Below are positions 1 through 12,844 of a stretch of 64,000 nt of DNA, piece after piece (positions within the stretch are counted from its first letter, which is position 1; each line of letters begins with the position of its first letter). The notes below the pieces were generated by a model, which made no database searches, was not told the DNA's origin, and worked only from the letters and a program-made list of their open reading frames with translations. The position numbers and the translations under genes are program-made. Origin of the DNA: Thauera humireducens (GTDB lineage Bacteria; Pseudomonadota; Gammaproteobacteria; Burkholderiales; Rhodocyclaceae); NCBI RefSeq assembly GCF_001051995.2, contig NZ_CP014646.1:2356001-2420000 (forward strand), read 5' to 3'.

Positions 1-789
1 AAGATCGACCCCGCGCCCGCCACCGAGGGCAAGAACCCCATCCAGGTCATCGATCGCATGATGAAGCTGCTGGACGTGCTTGCCCAACACCCCGACCCCG
101 TGCCGCTCAAGCAGCTTGCGCTGGAAACCGGGCTGCACCCGTCGACGGCGCACCGCATCCTCGGTGCGATGACGCAGAGCGGCTTCGTGGACCGTTCCGA
201 AGCCGGCATCTACCGCCTCGGCATCCGCCTGCTGGAGTTGGGGAGCCTGGTGAAGTCGCGCATCTCGCTGCGCGACACAGCCATGCCGCTGATGCTCAAG
301 CTGCATGGCGCGACTGGCGAGAGCGTGAACCTGGGCATCCGCGCCGGGGACGAGATCGTCTATGTGGATCGCACCTCGAGCGGCCGCTCCTCGGTACGGG
401 TCGTGCATATCGTCGGCGCGCGTGCGCCGCTGCACACCACCGCCACCGGCAAGCTGTTCCTGGTCGAGGACGGGCTCGAGCGCATTCGCGACTACGCGCG
501 CCGCACCGGCCTGCCGCCGTCCACGCCCGCTTCGATCACCACCCTGCCCGCGCTGGAGAAGGAACTCGACCGCGTGCGCCGTCATGGCGTGGCCTTCGAC
601 CTGGATGAAGTGGAAGCCGGCGTGCGCTGCATCGCCGCAGGCATCCGCAACGACGGCGGCGAACTCGTTGCGGGTCTGTCACTGTCGACGCCGTCCGAGC
701 GCTTCAACCCGGACTGGGCACCACTGGTGCGTGAAACCGCCGACGAGATTTCGCGCCTGCTCGGCCACACGCCCGCACGCAGCGCCTGA
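1..789 (+). CDS. IclR-family transcriptional regulator (5' truncated by window edge)
   Basis: The reading frame is open from base 1, so the true start lies upstream. The first in-window Met (base 58) falls inside the recognition domain and should not be taken as the start. The N-terminal part is a winged helix-turn-helix (LKQLALETGLHPSTAHRIL, then a wing ending in YRLG), followed by the IclR effector-binding domain with TATGKLFL and the conserved DLDEVEAGVRCIAAGI segment. IclR proteins are dimeric, effector-responsive repressors or activators of catabolic genes; the target cannot be told from this window. The gene ends 6 bases before the convergent PBP7 gene. Family assignment is secure; specific function is unknown. 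Confidence 0.93.
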   Translation, partial: KIDPAPATEGKNPIQVIDRMMKLLDVLAQHPDPVPLKQLALETGLHPSTAHRILGAMTQSGFVDRSEAGIYRLGIRLLELGSLVKSRISLRDTAMPLMLKLHGATGESVNLGIRAGDEIVYVDRTSSGRSSVRVVHIVGARAPLHTTATGKLFLVEDGLERIRDYARRTGLPPSTPASITTLPALEKELDRVRRHGVAFDLDEVEAGVRCIAAGIRNDGGELVAGLSLSTPSERFNPDWAPLVRETADEISRLLGHTPARSA

Positions 790-795
790 GGCCGC

Positions 796-1902
796 TCAAC
801 CCTCGCGCCGGATCGGCGCAGCCGCAACGCGATGGGCGGCGGCCTGCTCCAGCCACTTGCGTACCCGCTTGGCGTCGGCCGTGCGCGTGTAGCGCCCGGT
901 AGAATCCATCAGCACCATCACCACCGGCTGCTGGTGCAGCCAGGTCTGCATCACCAGGCAACGCCCCGCCTCGGAGATATAGCCGGTCTTGGACACGCTG
1001 ATCGACCATTCCGGGCTCTTGACCAGTCCGTTGGTATTGCCGAAGCGGGTCATGCGGCCCCGGACATCGACGTAGCGCTCCTGCGCAGTCGAGAACTCGC
1101 GGATCAGCGGATAGGACGCCGAGGCTGACACCATCTTCGCCAGGTCGCGCGGGCTCGACACATTGGCCGGATTGAGACCGGTGCTGTCATGGAAGCGGGT
1201 GTTCCACAAGCCCAGCAGTCGGGCCTTGACGTTCATCGCCTCGATGAATGCCTGTTCGCCGCCCGGGTAATGGCGTGCCAGCGCCGACGCGGCGCGGTTC
1301 TCGGACGACATCAGCGCCAGATGCAGCATCTCTTCGCGCGTCAGCGTGGTACCGATGGCCAGACGCGAACCGGTGCCCTTCAGCGTGTCGATGTCGCCAT
1401 TGGAAATGGTCAGCGGCTCGGACAGGCTCTGACCGGCATCGAGCACGACCATCGCCGTCATCAGCTTGGTGATCGAGGCAATCGGCACCACGGACGTGGC
1501 GTTGCGCTCCAGCAGCACTTCGCCGCTGGCCGGGTTGACCACGTAGAAGGCGCTGGAACCCAGTTCCGGCAAGCCGTTGGCGTCAAGCGCGAGCGGCAGG
1601 TCGTCGGCCTCGGCCGACGGCGCCATCAGCGCAGTCGTCGCAGCGGCGGCGGGCGCCATGCGCACGGCTACGCGCTGCACGTTCTTGGCCGCCGGCTTGG
1701 CGCGGGTCTTCGAGACCGCCTTGCGTGGCGCAGACTTGGCAGCAAGCTTCTTCTTTGCGCTGCTCTTGGCCACGGCCTTCTTTGGCGCAGGCTTCGCACT
1801 TGCCTTCGTCACCTTGGCGGTGGACGCCTCGGCGAGGTTGGAAACCGGCTGCAACATGAAAAGGCCGAGTACGGCGGCGGCAAGCAGGGAGCGTGGTTTC
1901 AT
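796..1902 (-). CDS. pbpG: D-alanyl-D-alanine endopeptidase, PBP7 type
   Basis: A 368-residue periplasmic serine peptidase of the S11 family (low-molecular-weight PBP) that cleaves peptidoglycan cross-links. An N-terminal signal peptide (residues 1 to about 27, ending LAEAS) is followed by an unusual Lys/Ala/Ser-rich stretch of about 50 residues resembling histone-H1-like tails, then the catalytic domain. All three active-site motifs are visible: SITK (SxxK), SEN (SxN) and KTG in SVSKTGYI. E. coli PBP7 is about 310 residues, so the basic linker accounts for the extra length. No strong Shine-Dalgarno sequence precedes the ATG. The gene is convergent with the IclR gene. Confidence 0.93.
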   Translation of the reverse strand: MKPRSLLAAAVLGLFMLQPVSNLAEASTAKVTKASAKPAPKKAVAKSSAKKKLAAKSAPRKAVSKTRAKPAAKNVQRVAVRMAPAAAATTALMAPSAEADDLPLALDANGLPELGSSAFYVVNPASGEVLLERNATSVVPIASITKLMTAMVVLDAGQSLSEPLTISNGDIDTLKGTGSRLAIGTTLTREEMLHLALMSSENRAASALARHYPGGEQAFIEAMNVKARLLGLWNTRFHDSTGLNPANVSSPRDLAKMVSASASYPLIREFSTAQERYVDVRGRMTRFGNTNGLVKSPEWSISVSKTGYISEAGRCLVMQTWLHQQPVVMVLMDSTGRYTRTADAKRVRKWLEQAAAHRVAAAPIRREG

Positions 1903-2040
1903 GGCGGGCTAGTGCTACGTGAGATGTACCTAGCTTGAATCTGTAACAAAAATAAGCAGATAGCAAGACTTTTTGAAGCTGATTCGCGGAATGCTGAGAA
2001 ATTGTCACATGAATGCCCACCCTGGAGCACCGACTGATAC

Positions 2041-2075
2041 AAAAAATCCCGCACACGTAGGGGCGTTTTCGCCTA
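2041..2075 (-). terminator. Possible intrinsic terminator after the patatin gene
   Basis: On the minus strand the patatin stop codon is followed by a short GGCG/CGCC hairpin with an AAAA loop, and then a run of six T about 15 bases further on. The stem is short and the T-run is separated from it, so the call is weak. Confidence 0.28.
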
Positions 2076-3209
2076 GAGGCGGAGGAAATCCACCACCTCG
2101 CCGCGGCGCGCCATCGCGTCCTCGTAGCCGAGCTCGATGAGCGCCTGCGTGAAGGCGGGCTCGAACAACAGGTAGGACAGCAGCGTCGAGCCCTCGCGCC
2201 GCATCGCGCCAAAACTGCGCAGCAGCGTTCGCAAGAGCAGCGGCAGCGCCTCGCGATGACGCCCCGCAATGGCATCGAGCCGCTGCGAAGGCAGCATCAC
2301 CAGCGTCTCGATGGGCTTGAGCGTCGCGCCCGAGGCCAGGCGCTGCTCGGGGCTCATCGCCCCGGCCGTCTGGTTGATGCGATGCAGTCGCTCGAGATCG
2401 ACCGCAAGCGTGTCGAGGAAGATGCTCGACAACGCGTGGCCCGCGATCTGCGCCGGCGAAGGATAGGACTCGGCGCGCTGGCGCCCCTCCTCCGCCAGCC
2501 GCCCCGCACCGATCACCATGATGCGATCGGCACCGAGATGGATCGCCGGACTCACGGGCGCCAGCTGGCGCATCGAGCCATCGCCGAAGTACTCGCGGTG
2601 GATATGCACCGCCGGAAACACGAAGGGCAGCGCACTGGTCGCCATCAGGTGGTCGACGTTGATGCGGGTGCGGACGCCCATGCGGTGCGTGCGTCGCCAG
2701 GGCTGGATGTCGTCCGCGGCCTCGAAGAAGGCCAGGCTCTCGCCCGACGCGTAGCCCGAGGCAGTGACGCTGAGCGCGCGCAGATGGCCGCGGCGGATGG
2801 AGCGGCCGATCGCCGAGAAGTCGAGCACGCGCGCCAGGAGTTCGCGCAGCGGGGCGTTGTCGAGCAGCGAACGCGGCGTCTGCCGGATGGCCCAGCCGGT
2901 TCCGATCGCGAGCCCCCAGCGCCCCATGCTGCCAAGCAGCGCGACCGGGTCGGCGCGGTAAACCTGGTCGACGTGAAAATGGCGCCAGATGTACTCGATC
3001 TGGTCGACTGCATGATTGAAGCTGCTCGAATACACCGCCAGCGCGGCGGCATTGATGCCCCCCGCAGAGGTGCCGCACAGGATCGGGAAGGGGTTGCCGC
3101 CACGGCGCCCGCGCAGCTCGCGAATGGCGGCCAACACCCCCACCTGGTAGGCGGCACGCGCGCCGCCCCCCGTAAGCACCAGCGCAGCCTGCCCGCCCCC
3201 ATCCTTCAT
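2073..3209 (-). CDS. Patatin-like phospholipase family protein
   Basis: A 378-residue alpha/beta acyl hydrolase of the patatin class (Ser-Asp dyad). The oxyanion-hole motif GGGAR lies near residues 14-18, the nucleophile elbow GTSAGG near residues 46-51, and the catalytic Asp in the DGS motif (GDGSMRQLAP) near residue 210. There is no clear signal peptide, so it probably acts in the cytoplasm or at the inner membrane face on phospholipid or acyl esters; the substrate is unknown. It lies 66 bases downstream of the malic enzyme gene on the same strand and could be co-transcribed with it. The C-terminal extension after the DG motif resembles longer bacterial RssA-like proteins. Confidence 0.88.
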   Translation of the reverse strand: MKDGGGQAALVLTGGGARAAYQVGVLAAIRELRGRRGGNPFPILCGTSAGGINAAALAVYSSSFNHAVDQIEYIWRHFHVDQVYRADPVALLGSMGRWGLAIGTGWAIRQTPRSLLDNAPLRELLARVLDFSAIGRSIRRGHLRALSVTASGYASGESLAFFEAADDIQPWRRTHRMGVRTRINVDHLMATSALPFVFPAVHIHREYFGDGSMRQLAPVSPAIHLGADRIMVIGAGRLAEEGRQRAESYPSPAQIAGHALSSIFLDTLAVDLERLHRINQTAGAMSPEQRLASGATLKPIETLVMLPSQRLDAIAGRHREALPLLLRTLLRSFGAMRREGSTLLSYLLFEPAFTQALIELGYEDAMARRGEVVDFLRL

Positions 3210-3275
3210 CGTCCACCGTACCCGTCCGCGCTCACCCGGGAAGCATGAACGAGATGAAGCGAGGCGGGCAAGGGC

Positions 3276-5549
<2,274 letters not shown>

Positions 5550-5974
5550 GGTCTTCTTCCTGTCTCGTCTTCGGTGTGGAGTGCGCGCCGCGCACGGCCG
5601 ACGGACCCGACAACTCGGCAAGCCGGACGGCCCTCGCGCGACCCGGGCAGGATACTCCGAAACGCCTTTTTTTCATATCGCGAAAAGAAAACTTGCAATG
5701 TGAAACCTGCGTATCGCAGTCGACGTGTCGGCGCCCGCCTCAATAATAGTCCGCGCGCCACTCACCGATAGTTACGTCCCCGTTCATACGAGGGGTTTGG
5801 TCGTGGCATAATTACGGGCTTTCACCGATTGCGATCTGACGCAAGGTCTGTCGCAAGCGGAGGTCGGGGCGTCCCAGCAGGCGCCCGAGCAGCCCGCCGG
5901 CCAGGCAGCACCTGCTTCAATGATGGCCGACCGACGGGAATGGTTTCGCATCACAGCACGGGAGAGCTGTACAC
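5550..5974. promoter_or_regulatory. Divergent maeB/pckG intergenic region
   Basis: A 425-base gap between divergently transcribed genes with no convincing reading frame. It should hold both promoters. On the plus strand TTCATA (5783-5788) and CATAAT (5807-5812), 18 bases apart, are the best -35/-10 candidate for pckG and would give a leader of about 155 bases. An A/T-rich tract around 5668-5700 probably belongs to the maeB promoter. No recognisable operator is named. Confidence 0.35.
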
Positions 5975-7822
<1,848 letters not shown>

Positions 7823-7852
7823 GCCTGCCCGGGCGCTGACGCGCTCCGCACC

Positions 7853-7886
7853 GAAAAAGCGCCGCCGGTCGGCGCTTTTTCTTTTT
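7853..7886 (+). terminator. Intrinsic terminator of pckG
   Basis: A perfect 12-base inverted repeat (GAAAAAGCGCCG paired with CGGCGCTTTTTC, 5-base loop) lies 30 bases after the pckG stop and runs into a T-rich tail. This is the cleanest terminator in the window. Confidence 0.9.
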
Positions 7887-7926
7887 CGGGCGACAATGCC
7901 TGCCTTTGCTGTACAGGACACATGCC

Positions 7927-9099
7927 ATGCTTCACCGCTCGACCCGCCTCGATGAGATCCAGCCCTTTCACGTCATGGAGCTGCTGCGCCGCGCGCGCGA
8001 GCTCGAGGCGCAGGGACGCGACATCATCCACATGGAAGTCGGCGAGCCGGACTTTCCGACGCCGCAGCCCATCGTCGAGGCCGCAACCCGCTTCATCGCC
8101 GGCGGAGACGTGCATTACACGCCCGGCCTGGGCCTGCCTGCGCTGCGCGAGGCCATCGCGCGTTTCTATCATGACCGCTTCGGCGCCGACGTCAGCCCCG
8201 AGCGCATCATCGTCACCTCGGGCGCGTCCGGCGCGCTGATGCTGGCCCTGGCCGCCACCACCGACCCGGGTGACGAATGGCTGCTGCCCGATCCGGGCTA
8301 TCCGTCCAACCGCCATCTGGTGCGCAGCTTCGAAGGCTGCGCCCGCGCGCTGCCGGTAGACGCCGCAAGCCGCTACCAGCCCACGCCGGCGCAGGTGGAC
8401 GCCGCATGGAGCGAGCGCGTGCGAGGTCTGATGGTGGCGACGCCGTCCAACCCGACCGGCACCCTGCTGAGCACTGCCGAGATCGCCACGCTGTACGGCG
8501 TCACCCACGCGCGCCGCGGTGTGCTGCTGGTCGACGAGATCTACCAGGGACTGACCTACGGCGTCGAGTCCTCCACCGCCCTCGCCCACCCCGCGCTGAA
8601 CGCCGCCGACGACCTGTTCATCGTCAACAGCTTCTCGAAGTACTTCGGCATGACCGGCTGGCGCCTGGGGTGGCTGGTGGCGCCAAGCGGGATCGTGCGC
8701 GACATCGAGAAGCTCGCGCAGCACTTCTTCATCTCGCCGTCGACCCCGGCCCAGCATGCTGCGCTGGCGGCCTTCCGGCCCGAGACGCTGGAGATCCTCG
8801 AAGCGCGCCGCCGCGAGTTCGCCGCGCGGCGCGACACGCTGCTGCCTGCGCTGCGCAGCCTGGGCTTCACGGTCGCAACCGAGCCGCAGGGCGCCTTCTA
8901 CATCTACGCCGACGTGTCGAAGCTGACAGAGGATTCGGAAGCGCTCGCGCGTCGCCTGATCGAGGAAGCCGGTGTCGCGGCCACGCCGGGGCTGGATTTC
9001 GGGCATCACCTGCCGCGCCAGCACCTGCGCATCGCTTACACCACGCGCCGCGAGCGCCTGCTCGAAGCGGCCGAACGCATCGCCCGACTCAAGCTGTAA
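7927..9099 (+). CDS. PLP-dependent aminotransferase, class I/II
   Basis: A 390-residue fold-type I aminotransferase. It has the N-terminal EVGEPDFPTP motif, the substrate-binding segment ATPSNPTGTLL, DEIYQGLTY, the PLP-lysine motif NSFSKYFGMTGWRLGW, and the C-terminal arginine in LRIAYTT, which binds the substrate carboxylate. The ATG at 7927 has AGGA upstream; an earlier TTG (7906) in frame is not needed. It resembles aspartate/alanine-type aminotransferases, but the amino acid specificity cannot be read from the sequence. It is convergent with the lytic transglycosylase gene. Confidence 0.92.
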   Translation: MLHRSTRLDEIQPFHVMELLRRARELEAQGRDIIHMEVGEPDFPTPQPIVEAATRFIAGGDVHYTPGLGLPALREAIARFYHDRFGADVSPERIIVTSGASGALMLALAATTDPGDEWLLPDPGYPSNRHLVRSFEGCARALPVDAASRYQPTPAQVDAAWSERVRGLMVATPSNPTGTLLSTAEIATLYGVTHARRGVLLVDEIYQGLTYGVESSTALAHPALNAADDLFIVNSFSKYFGMTGWRLGWLVAPSGIVRDIEKLAQHFFISPSTPAQHAALAAFRPETLEILEARRREFAARRDTLLPALRSLGFTVATEPQGAFYIYADVSKLTEDSEALARRLIEEAGVAATPGLDFGHHLPRQHLRIAYTTRRERLLEAAERIARLKL

Positions 9100-9119
9100 G
9101 GGTCGAGCCCAGGGGAGGA

Positions 9120-9138
9120 GCCGGCGACGCTCGCCGGC
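9120..9138. repeat. Intergenic hairpin between convergent genes
   Basis: A perfect 8-base inverted repeat (GCCGGCGA / TCGCCGGC, 3-base loop) in the 45-base gap between convergent genes. There is no T-run, so it is at best a weak bidirectional transcription barrier. Confidence 0.4.
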
Positions 9139-9144
9139 ACGGCC

Positions 9145-9984
9145 TCAGCCGGCGGACGCGGGCGTCTCGTTCCGGACCAGGGCTTCGCGGCCCGAGGCTG
9201 CGACCAGTCGCTTCTTCACCGCCATGACCTTGCGCGTGTAACGCGCATTCGGATCCTTCAAGGCGCCGTTGTAGTACTGCAGTGCGCGCTGCATGGAGCC
9301 ATAGCGTTGCAGGCCCTCCTGCAGCACCTGGGTACCGACGCGGACATTGAGTTCGGGGTCGAACAGCGCGTACTTGCCGCGCTTGGTGCCGATCTTGTCC
9401 TGATGGAAGCGCGGGATCACCTGCATCAAGCCCTGTGCCCCCATGTTGCTGACGGCGCGCGGATTGAAGCTGGACTCCACCGCCATGATCGCCACGATCA
9501 GCAAGGGGTCGAAGCCGTGCTCCTGCGCCGACTCCTCGGCCGCCATCAGCGCGGTTTCGAGCACCTCGTCGGACACACGATAGGTATCCGAGATCCAGTC
9601 GCGCACCCGTGCCATCTCCGGCGACAGGCCGTCGTCGTCCTCGGCAGCCAGGTCGAAGTCGGGCAGCGCCAGCGCCTCGAGCGCCGCCGCGTGGCGAAGA
9701 CGCGGCGCAGGCACGCTGAGCCCCGGCACAGACTGGCGTGGCGCCTTCAGCGCCGGTAGCGCGCGATCGGCATCGGCCAGCGCCATTGCCGCCTCGCCAA
9801 CCGTCGGGCCGACCTGCAGGTCACCGCGGGTATTCGCGTAGCTTACCGTTGAGGGCGCACCACCTTCGGTGGCGACGTAAGCCATGCCCATGAGTCCAAT
9901 GGAAAGAACGGCGCCGTGCGCGATGCTGAACACGACCCCGCCCGCCTGACGCGCGAGCGCACTGATTCGAGTTGCGTGTTTCAT
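9145..9984 (-). CDS. Lytic transglycosylase (SLT domain), peptidoglycan-cleaving
   Basis: A 279-residue exported protein with a C-terminal SLT/goose-lysozyme-like domain: FDPLLIVAIMAVESSFNP with the catalytic Glu in ESSFNP, then GAQGLMQVIP and YNGALKDP. It cleaves the MurNAc-GlcNAc bond to give anhydro-MurNAc products. The ATG at 9984 has GGAGG five bases upstream and is chosen over a 4-codon longer ATG (9996) and a much longer unconserved frame to 10215. A hydrophobic segment at residues 15-40 acts as signal anchor or signal peptide. Expression is probably driven by the promoter at 10262-10290. AmpD, which processes its products, lies just upstream. Confidence 0.9.
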   Translation of the reverse strand: MKHATRISALARQAGGVVFSIAHGAVLSIGLMGMAYVATEGGAPSTVSYANTRGDLQVGPTVGEAAMALADADRALPALKAPRQSVPGLSVPAPRLRHAAALEALALPDFDLAAEDDDGLSPEMARVRDWISDTYRVSDEVLETALMAAEESAQEHGFDPLLIVAIMAVESSFNPRAVSNMGAQGLMQVIPRFHQDKIGTKRGKYALFDPELNVRVGTQVLQEGLQRYGSMQRALQYYNGALKDPNARYTRKVMAVKKRLVAASGREALVRNETPASAG

Positions 9985-10261
9985 GGTGTCCTCCATGCTG
10001 TGGCCGGAGGGACTGCGATCGGAGCACCGTGGTTGGAGCATCCGGACTTCCGCGTGGTCGGCAGAAGCGATGGGCCGCGCGGCCGGTAAGCCACGCCTGC
10101 GTGCAGTCACGCTCGGTCGCCAGTAGGTGTTCAAGCCTGTCGCCGCAACCAGACGACGGGCCCCGCGGTGCGTGCGTCCATGAAACTGCGTCTCCCCTTG
10201 AGGAAGGCGCCGCACCGAGATCGGTCAAGGAATAAGAATGCTGCAAAGCAGCAGGGGGCGG
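9985..10261 (-). other. Long untranslated leader of the lytic transglycosylase gene
   Basis: With transcription starting near 10255 from the promoter below, about 270 bases precede the start codon. The frame open across part of it has no conserved protein features. No known riboswitch class was recognised. Confidence 0.35.
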
Positions 10262-10270
10262 ATCTTATTC
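10230..10270. repeat. Inverted repeat overlapping the -10 box
   Basis: GAATAAGA (10230-10237) and TCTTATTC (10263-10270) are perfect 8-base inverted copies. The right copy covers the -10 hexamer, so this could be an operator; the enclosed TGCTGC-AAA-GCAGCA could alternatively form an RNA stem at the start of the leader. Confidence 0.4.
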
Positions 10271-10290
10271 TCGCCCAAACATTTTGTCAA
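10262..10290 (-). promoter_or_regulatory. Strong sigma70 promoter for the lytic transglycosylase
   Basis: On the minus strand a perfect -35 TTGACA (10285-10290) is separated by 17 bases from TAAGAT (10262-10267). It points at the lytic transglycosylase gene and lies just past the end of ampD, separating that gene from the ampD/cys transcript. Confidence 0.75.
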
Positions 10291-10315
10291 AACTTGACAT
10301 GCAGATATGCCGGCT

Positions 10316-10846
10316 TCAAGCCGTGCGCGCCCGGGCTAGCAGCGCGCCGAACCGCCCCCAGTCGAAGCACGGCCCCGGGTCGGTCTTGCGCCCCGGCGCG
10401 ATGTCCGAGTGCCCCACCACGGCCTCGATCGGATAGCGCCGCTCGAGCTCGGCGACCAGCCGGGCAAGTTGCTCATACTGGGCAGCCTCGAACGGCAAGG
10501 TGTCGCAGCCCTCGAGTTCGATCCCGATCGAGAAGTCGTTGCAGCGCTCCCGCCCCTGCCATGACGACACCCCGGCATGCCACGCCCGCAGGTCCGGATC
10601 CACGAAGCGGATCAGCGTGCCGTCGCGACGGATGAAGTAATGCGCGGACACGCGCAGGTGGTGGATGTCCGCGTAATAGGGGTGCTCGCCAGGATCGAGG
10701 GCGTTGGTGAACAGCTGCGCCACGCCCGGACCACCGAACTGGTCCGGCGGCAGGCTGATGGCGTGCACCACGATCAGGCGGACGACCTCGCCTTCGGGGC
10801 GCAGGTCGAAATTGGGCGAGGGAAGGAAGAGCGTCAGCGCCTGCAC
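10316..10846 (-). CDS. ampD: 1,6-anhydro-N-acetylmuramyl-L-alanine amidase AmpD
   Basis: A 176-residue cytoplasmic zinc amidase that removes the peptide from anhydro-muropeptides during cell-wall recycling. Zinc/active-site segments of the amidase_2 fold are present: VVHAISLPP (first His), SAHYFIRRDG, and GHSDIAPGRKTDPGPCFDW carrying the second His, the catalytic Lys and the Asp/Cys metal-ligand region. There is no signal peptide, as expected for AmpD. The start is GTG at 10846, three bases after the cysNC stop codon, so it can be translated from the cys transcript. The neighbouring lytic transglycosylase makes the precursors of its substrate. Confidence 0.93.
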   Translation of the reverse strand: MQALTLFLPSPNFDLRPEGEVVRLIVVHAISLPPDQFGGPGVAQLFTNALDPGEHPYYADIHHLRVSAHYFIRRDGTLIRFVDPDLRAWHAGVSSWQGRERCNDFSIGIELEGCDTLPFEAAQYEQLARLVAELERRYPIEAVVGHSDIAPGRKTDPGPCFDWGRFGALLARARTA

Positions 10847-10849
10847 GAT

Positions 10850-12763
10850 CTACACTTTCGACCCAAGGATGCCACGCTGGAGCAGGTCGCTCAGCACCTC
10901 GTCGACCACTTCCTCCACCGTGCGGTTCGCGGTATCGAGCCGGATCTCGGGCGACTCCGGCGCCTCGTAAGGCGAATCGATGCCGGTGAAGTTCTTCAGC
11001 TCGCCCCGCCGCGCTTTCCTGTACAAGCCCTTCGGGTCACGCGACTCTGCCACTTCGAGCGGCGTATCGACGTGGATCTCGACGAACTCACCCTCCTCCA
11101 CCAGCGCCCGCGCCATGCGCCGCTCCGACTTGAACGGCGAGATGAAGGCGGTCAGCACGATCAGGCCGGCGTCCACCATCAGTTTCGCGACCTCTGCCAC
11201 GCGGCGGATGTTCTCCACCCGGTCGGCGTCGGTGAAGCCCAGGTCCTTGTTCAGGCCGTGGCGCACGTTGTCGCCGTCGAGCAGGTAGGTGTGGTGGCCC
11301 AGCGCGTGCAGCTTCTTCTCGACCAGGTTGGCGATCGAGGACTTGCCCGCGCCCGACAGGCCGGTGAACCACAGCACGCAGCTCTTCTGGTGCTTCTGGG
11401 CCGAGCGCGCCGCCTTGTCGACATCGACGTGCTGCAGGTGGATGTTGTGCGCGCGGCGCAGCGCGAAGTGCAGCAGGCCCGCGCCGACCGTGTTGTTCGA
11501 CAGGCGGTCGATCAGGATGAAGCCGCCGGTGTCGCGGTTGGCCTGGTAGGCATCGAAGGCGATCGGCCGGTCGAGCGACAGATTGCACACGCCGATGGCG
11601 TTGAGCTCCAGCGTCTTGGCCGCCACATGCTCGAGCGTGTTCACGTTCACCTGGTACTTGATGTCGGTGATCGTGGCCGTGACCGTCTTGGCGCCGATCT
11701 TGAGCAGGTAGGGCCGGCCCGCGAGCAGCGGCTCGTCGTGCATCCACACGATCGTGGTCTCGAACTGGTCGGCCACCTCGGCCGGCGCCTCCACGGTCGA
11801 GATCAGGTCGCCGCGCGAGATGTCGATCTCGTCGGCCAGCGTGAGCGTGATCGACTGCCCGGCCACCGCCTGCGCAAGGTCGCCGCCGTGGGTGACGATG
11901 CGCGCCACCGTGCTCTCGCGCCCCGAGGGCTGCACCCGGATGCGGTCGCCCGGGCGGATCACGCCGCTCGCCACCTGGCCGGCGAAGCCGCGGAAGTCCA
12001 GGTTCGGGCGGTTCACCCACTGCACCGGCAGGCGGAAGGGGGCGCGCTGCATGCGCGCGTCGTCGACCTCCACCGTCTCCAGGTAGCCCATCAGCGTCGT
12101 GCCGTGGTACCAGGGCATGGCGCTGCTCGGGGTGGTGATGTTGTCGCCCCTGAAGGCCGACAGCGGGATGAAGGTGACGTTGTCGAGCCCGATCTGCGCC
12201 GCGAACGCGGAATAGTCCTCGACGATGTCGCGAAAGACCTTCTCTGCGTAATCGACGAGGTCCATCTTGTTGATCGCCACCACGATGTGGCGGATGCCCA
12301 GCAGCGACACCAGGTAGCTGTGGCGCCGGGTCTGGGTCAGAATGCCCTTGCGCGCATCGACCATCAGGATGGCCACATCCGCCGTCGACGCGCCGGTGAC
12401 CATGTTGCGGGTGTACTGCTCGTGGCCCGGGGTGTCGGCGACGATGAACTTGCGCTTGTCGGTGGAGAAGAAGCGGTAGGCCACGTCGATCGTGATGCCC
12501 TGCTCGCGCTCGGCGGCCAGGCCATCGACCAGCAGCGCGAAGTCGATCGCGTCGCCCTGGGTGCCGAACTTCTTCGAGTCGGCCTCGACCGCGGCGAGCT
12601 GGTCCTCGAACAGCATCTTCGATTCATACAGCAGGCGGCCGATCAGCGTGCTCTTGCCGTCATCCACGCTGCCGCAGGTGATGAAGCGCAGCAGGCTCTT
12701 GTGCTCGTGCGCCTTCAGGTATTGCTCGATGTCGGTGGCGATCAGGTCGGAAACGTGTGCCAT
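10850..12763 (-). CDS. cysNC: Bifunctional sulfate adenylyltransferase subunit 1 / adenylylsulfate kinase
   Basis: The N-terminal about 430 residues are the CysN GTPase that drives ATP sulfurylase with CysD: G1 [14 protein letters not shown] (about 31-44), G3 [13 protein letters not shown]4 NKMDLV. The C-terminal about 175 residues are APS kinase (CysC) with a P-loop GLSGAGKSS and the DGDNVRHGL segment, converting APS to PAPS. The ATG at 12763 has AGGAGG 8 bases upstream; an upstream in-frame start (12790) is discarded. The fusion is common in proteobacteria. It follows cysD on the same strand with an 81-base gap carrying a GC hairpin. Confidence 0.97.
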   Translation of the reverse strand: MAHVSDLIATDIEQYLKAHEHKSLLRFITCGSVDDGKSTLIGRLLYESKMLFEDQLAAVEADSKKFGTQGDAIDFALLVDGLAAEREQGITIDVAYRFFSTDKRKFIVADTPGHEQYTRNMVTGASTADVAILMVDARKGILTQTRRHSYLVSLLGIRHIVVAINKMDLVDYAEKVFRDIVEDYSAFAAQIGLDNVTFIPLSAFRGDNITTPSSAMPWYHGTTLMGYLETVEVDDARMQRAPFRLPVQWVNRPNLDFRGFAGQVASGVIRPGDRIRVQPSGRESTVARIVTHGGDLAQAVAGQSITLTLADEIDISRGDLISTVEAPAEVADQFETTIVWMHDEPLLAGRPYLLKIGAKTVTATITDIKYQVNVNTLEHVAAKTLELNAIGVCNLSLDRPIAFDAYQANRDTGGFILIDRLSNNTVGAGLLHFALRRAHNIHLQHVDVDKAARSAQKHQKSCVLWFTGLSGAGKSSIANLVEKKLHALGHHTYLLDGDNVRHGLNKDLGFTDADRVENIRRVAEVAKLMVDAGLIVLTAFISPFKSERRMARALVEEGEFVEIHVDTPLEVAESRDPKGLYRKARRGELKNFTGIDSPYEAPESPEIRLDTANRTVEEVVDEVLSDLLQRGILGSKV

Positions 12764-12801
12764 GTCAGGCCTCCTGCAGGGCCGCCCCAAAGGAGGCCTT
12801 C

Positions 12802-12816
12802 GCCCCCTCGGGGGGC
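12802..12816. repeat. GC-rich hairpin in the cysD-cysNC gap
   Basis: GCCCCC and GGGGGC face each other across a 3-base loop. The stem lies between the cysD stop codon and the cysNC ribosome-binding site with no T-run. It may set the ratio of the two subunits or stabilise the upstream mRNA; this is inference. Confidence 0.4.
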
Positions 12817-12844
12817 AACGAACGAATGTGAGTGTGGGGGCGCA

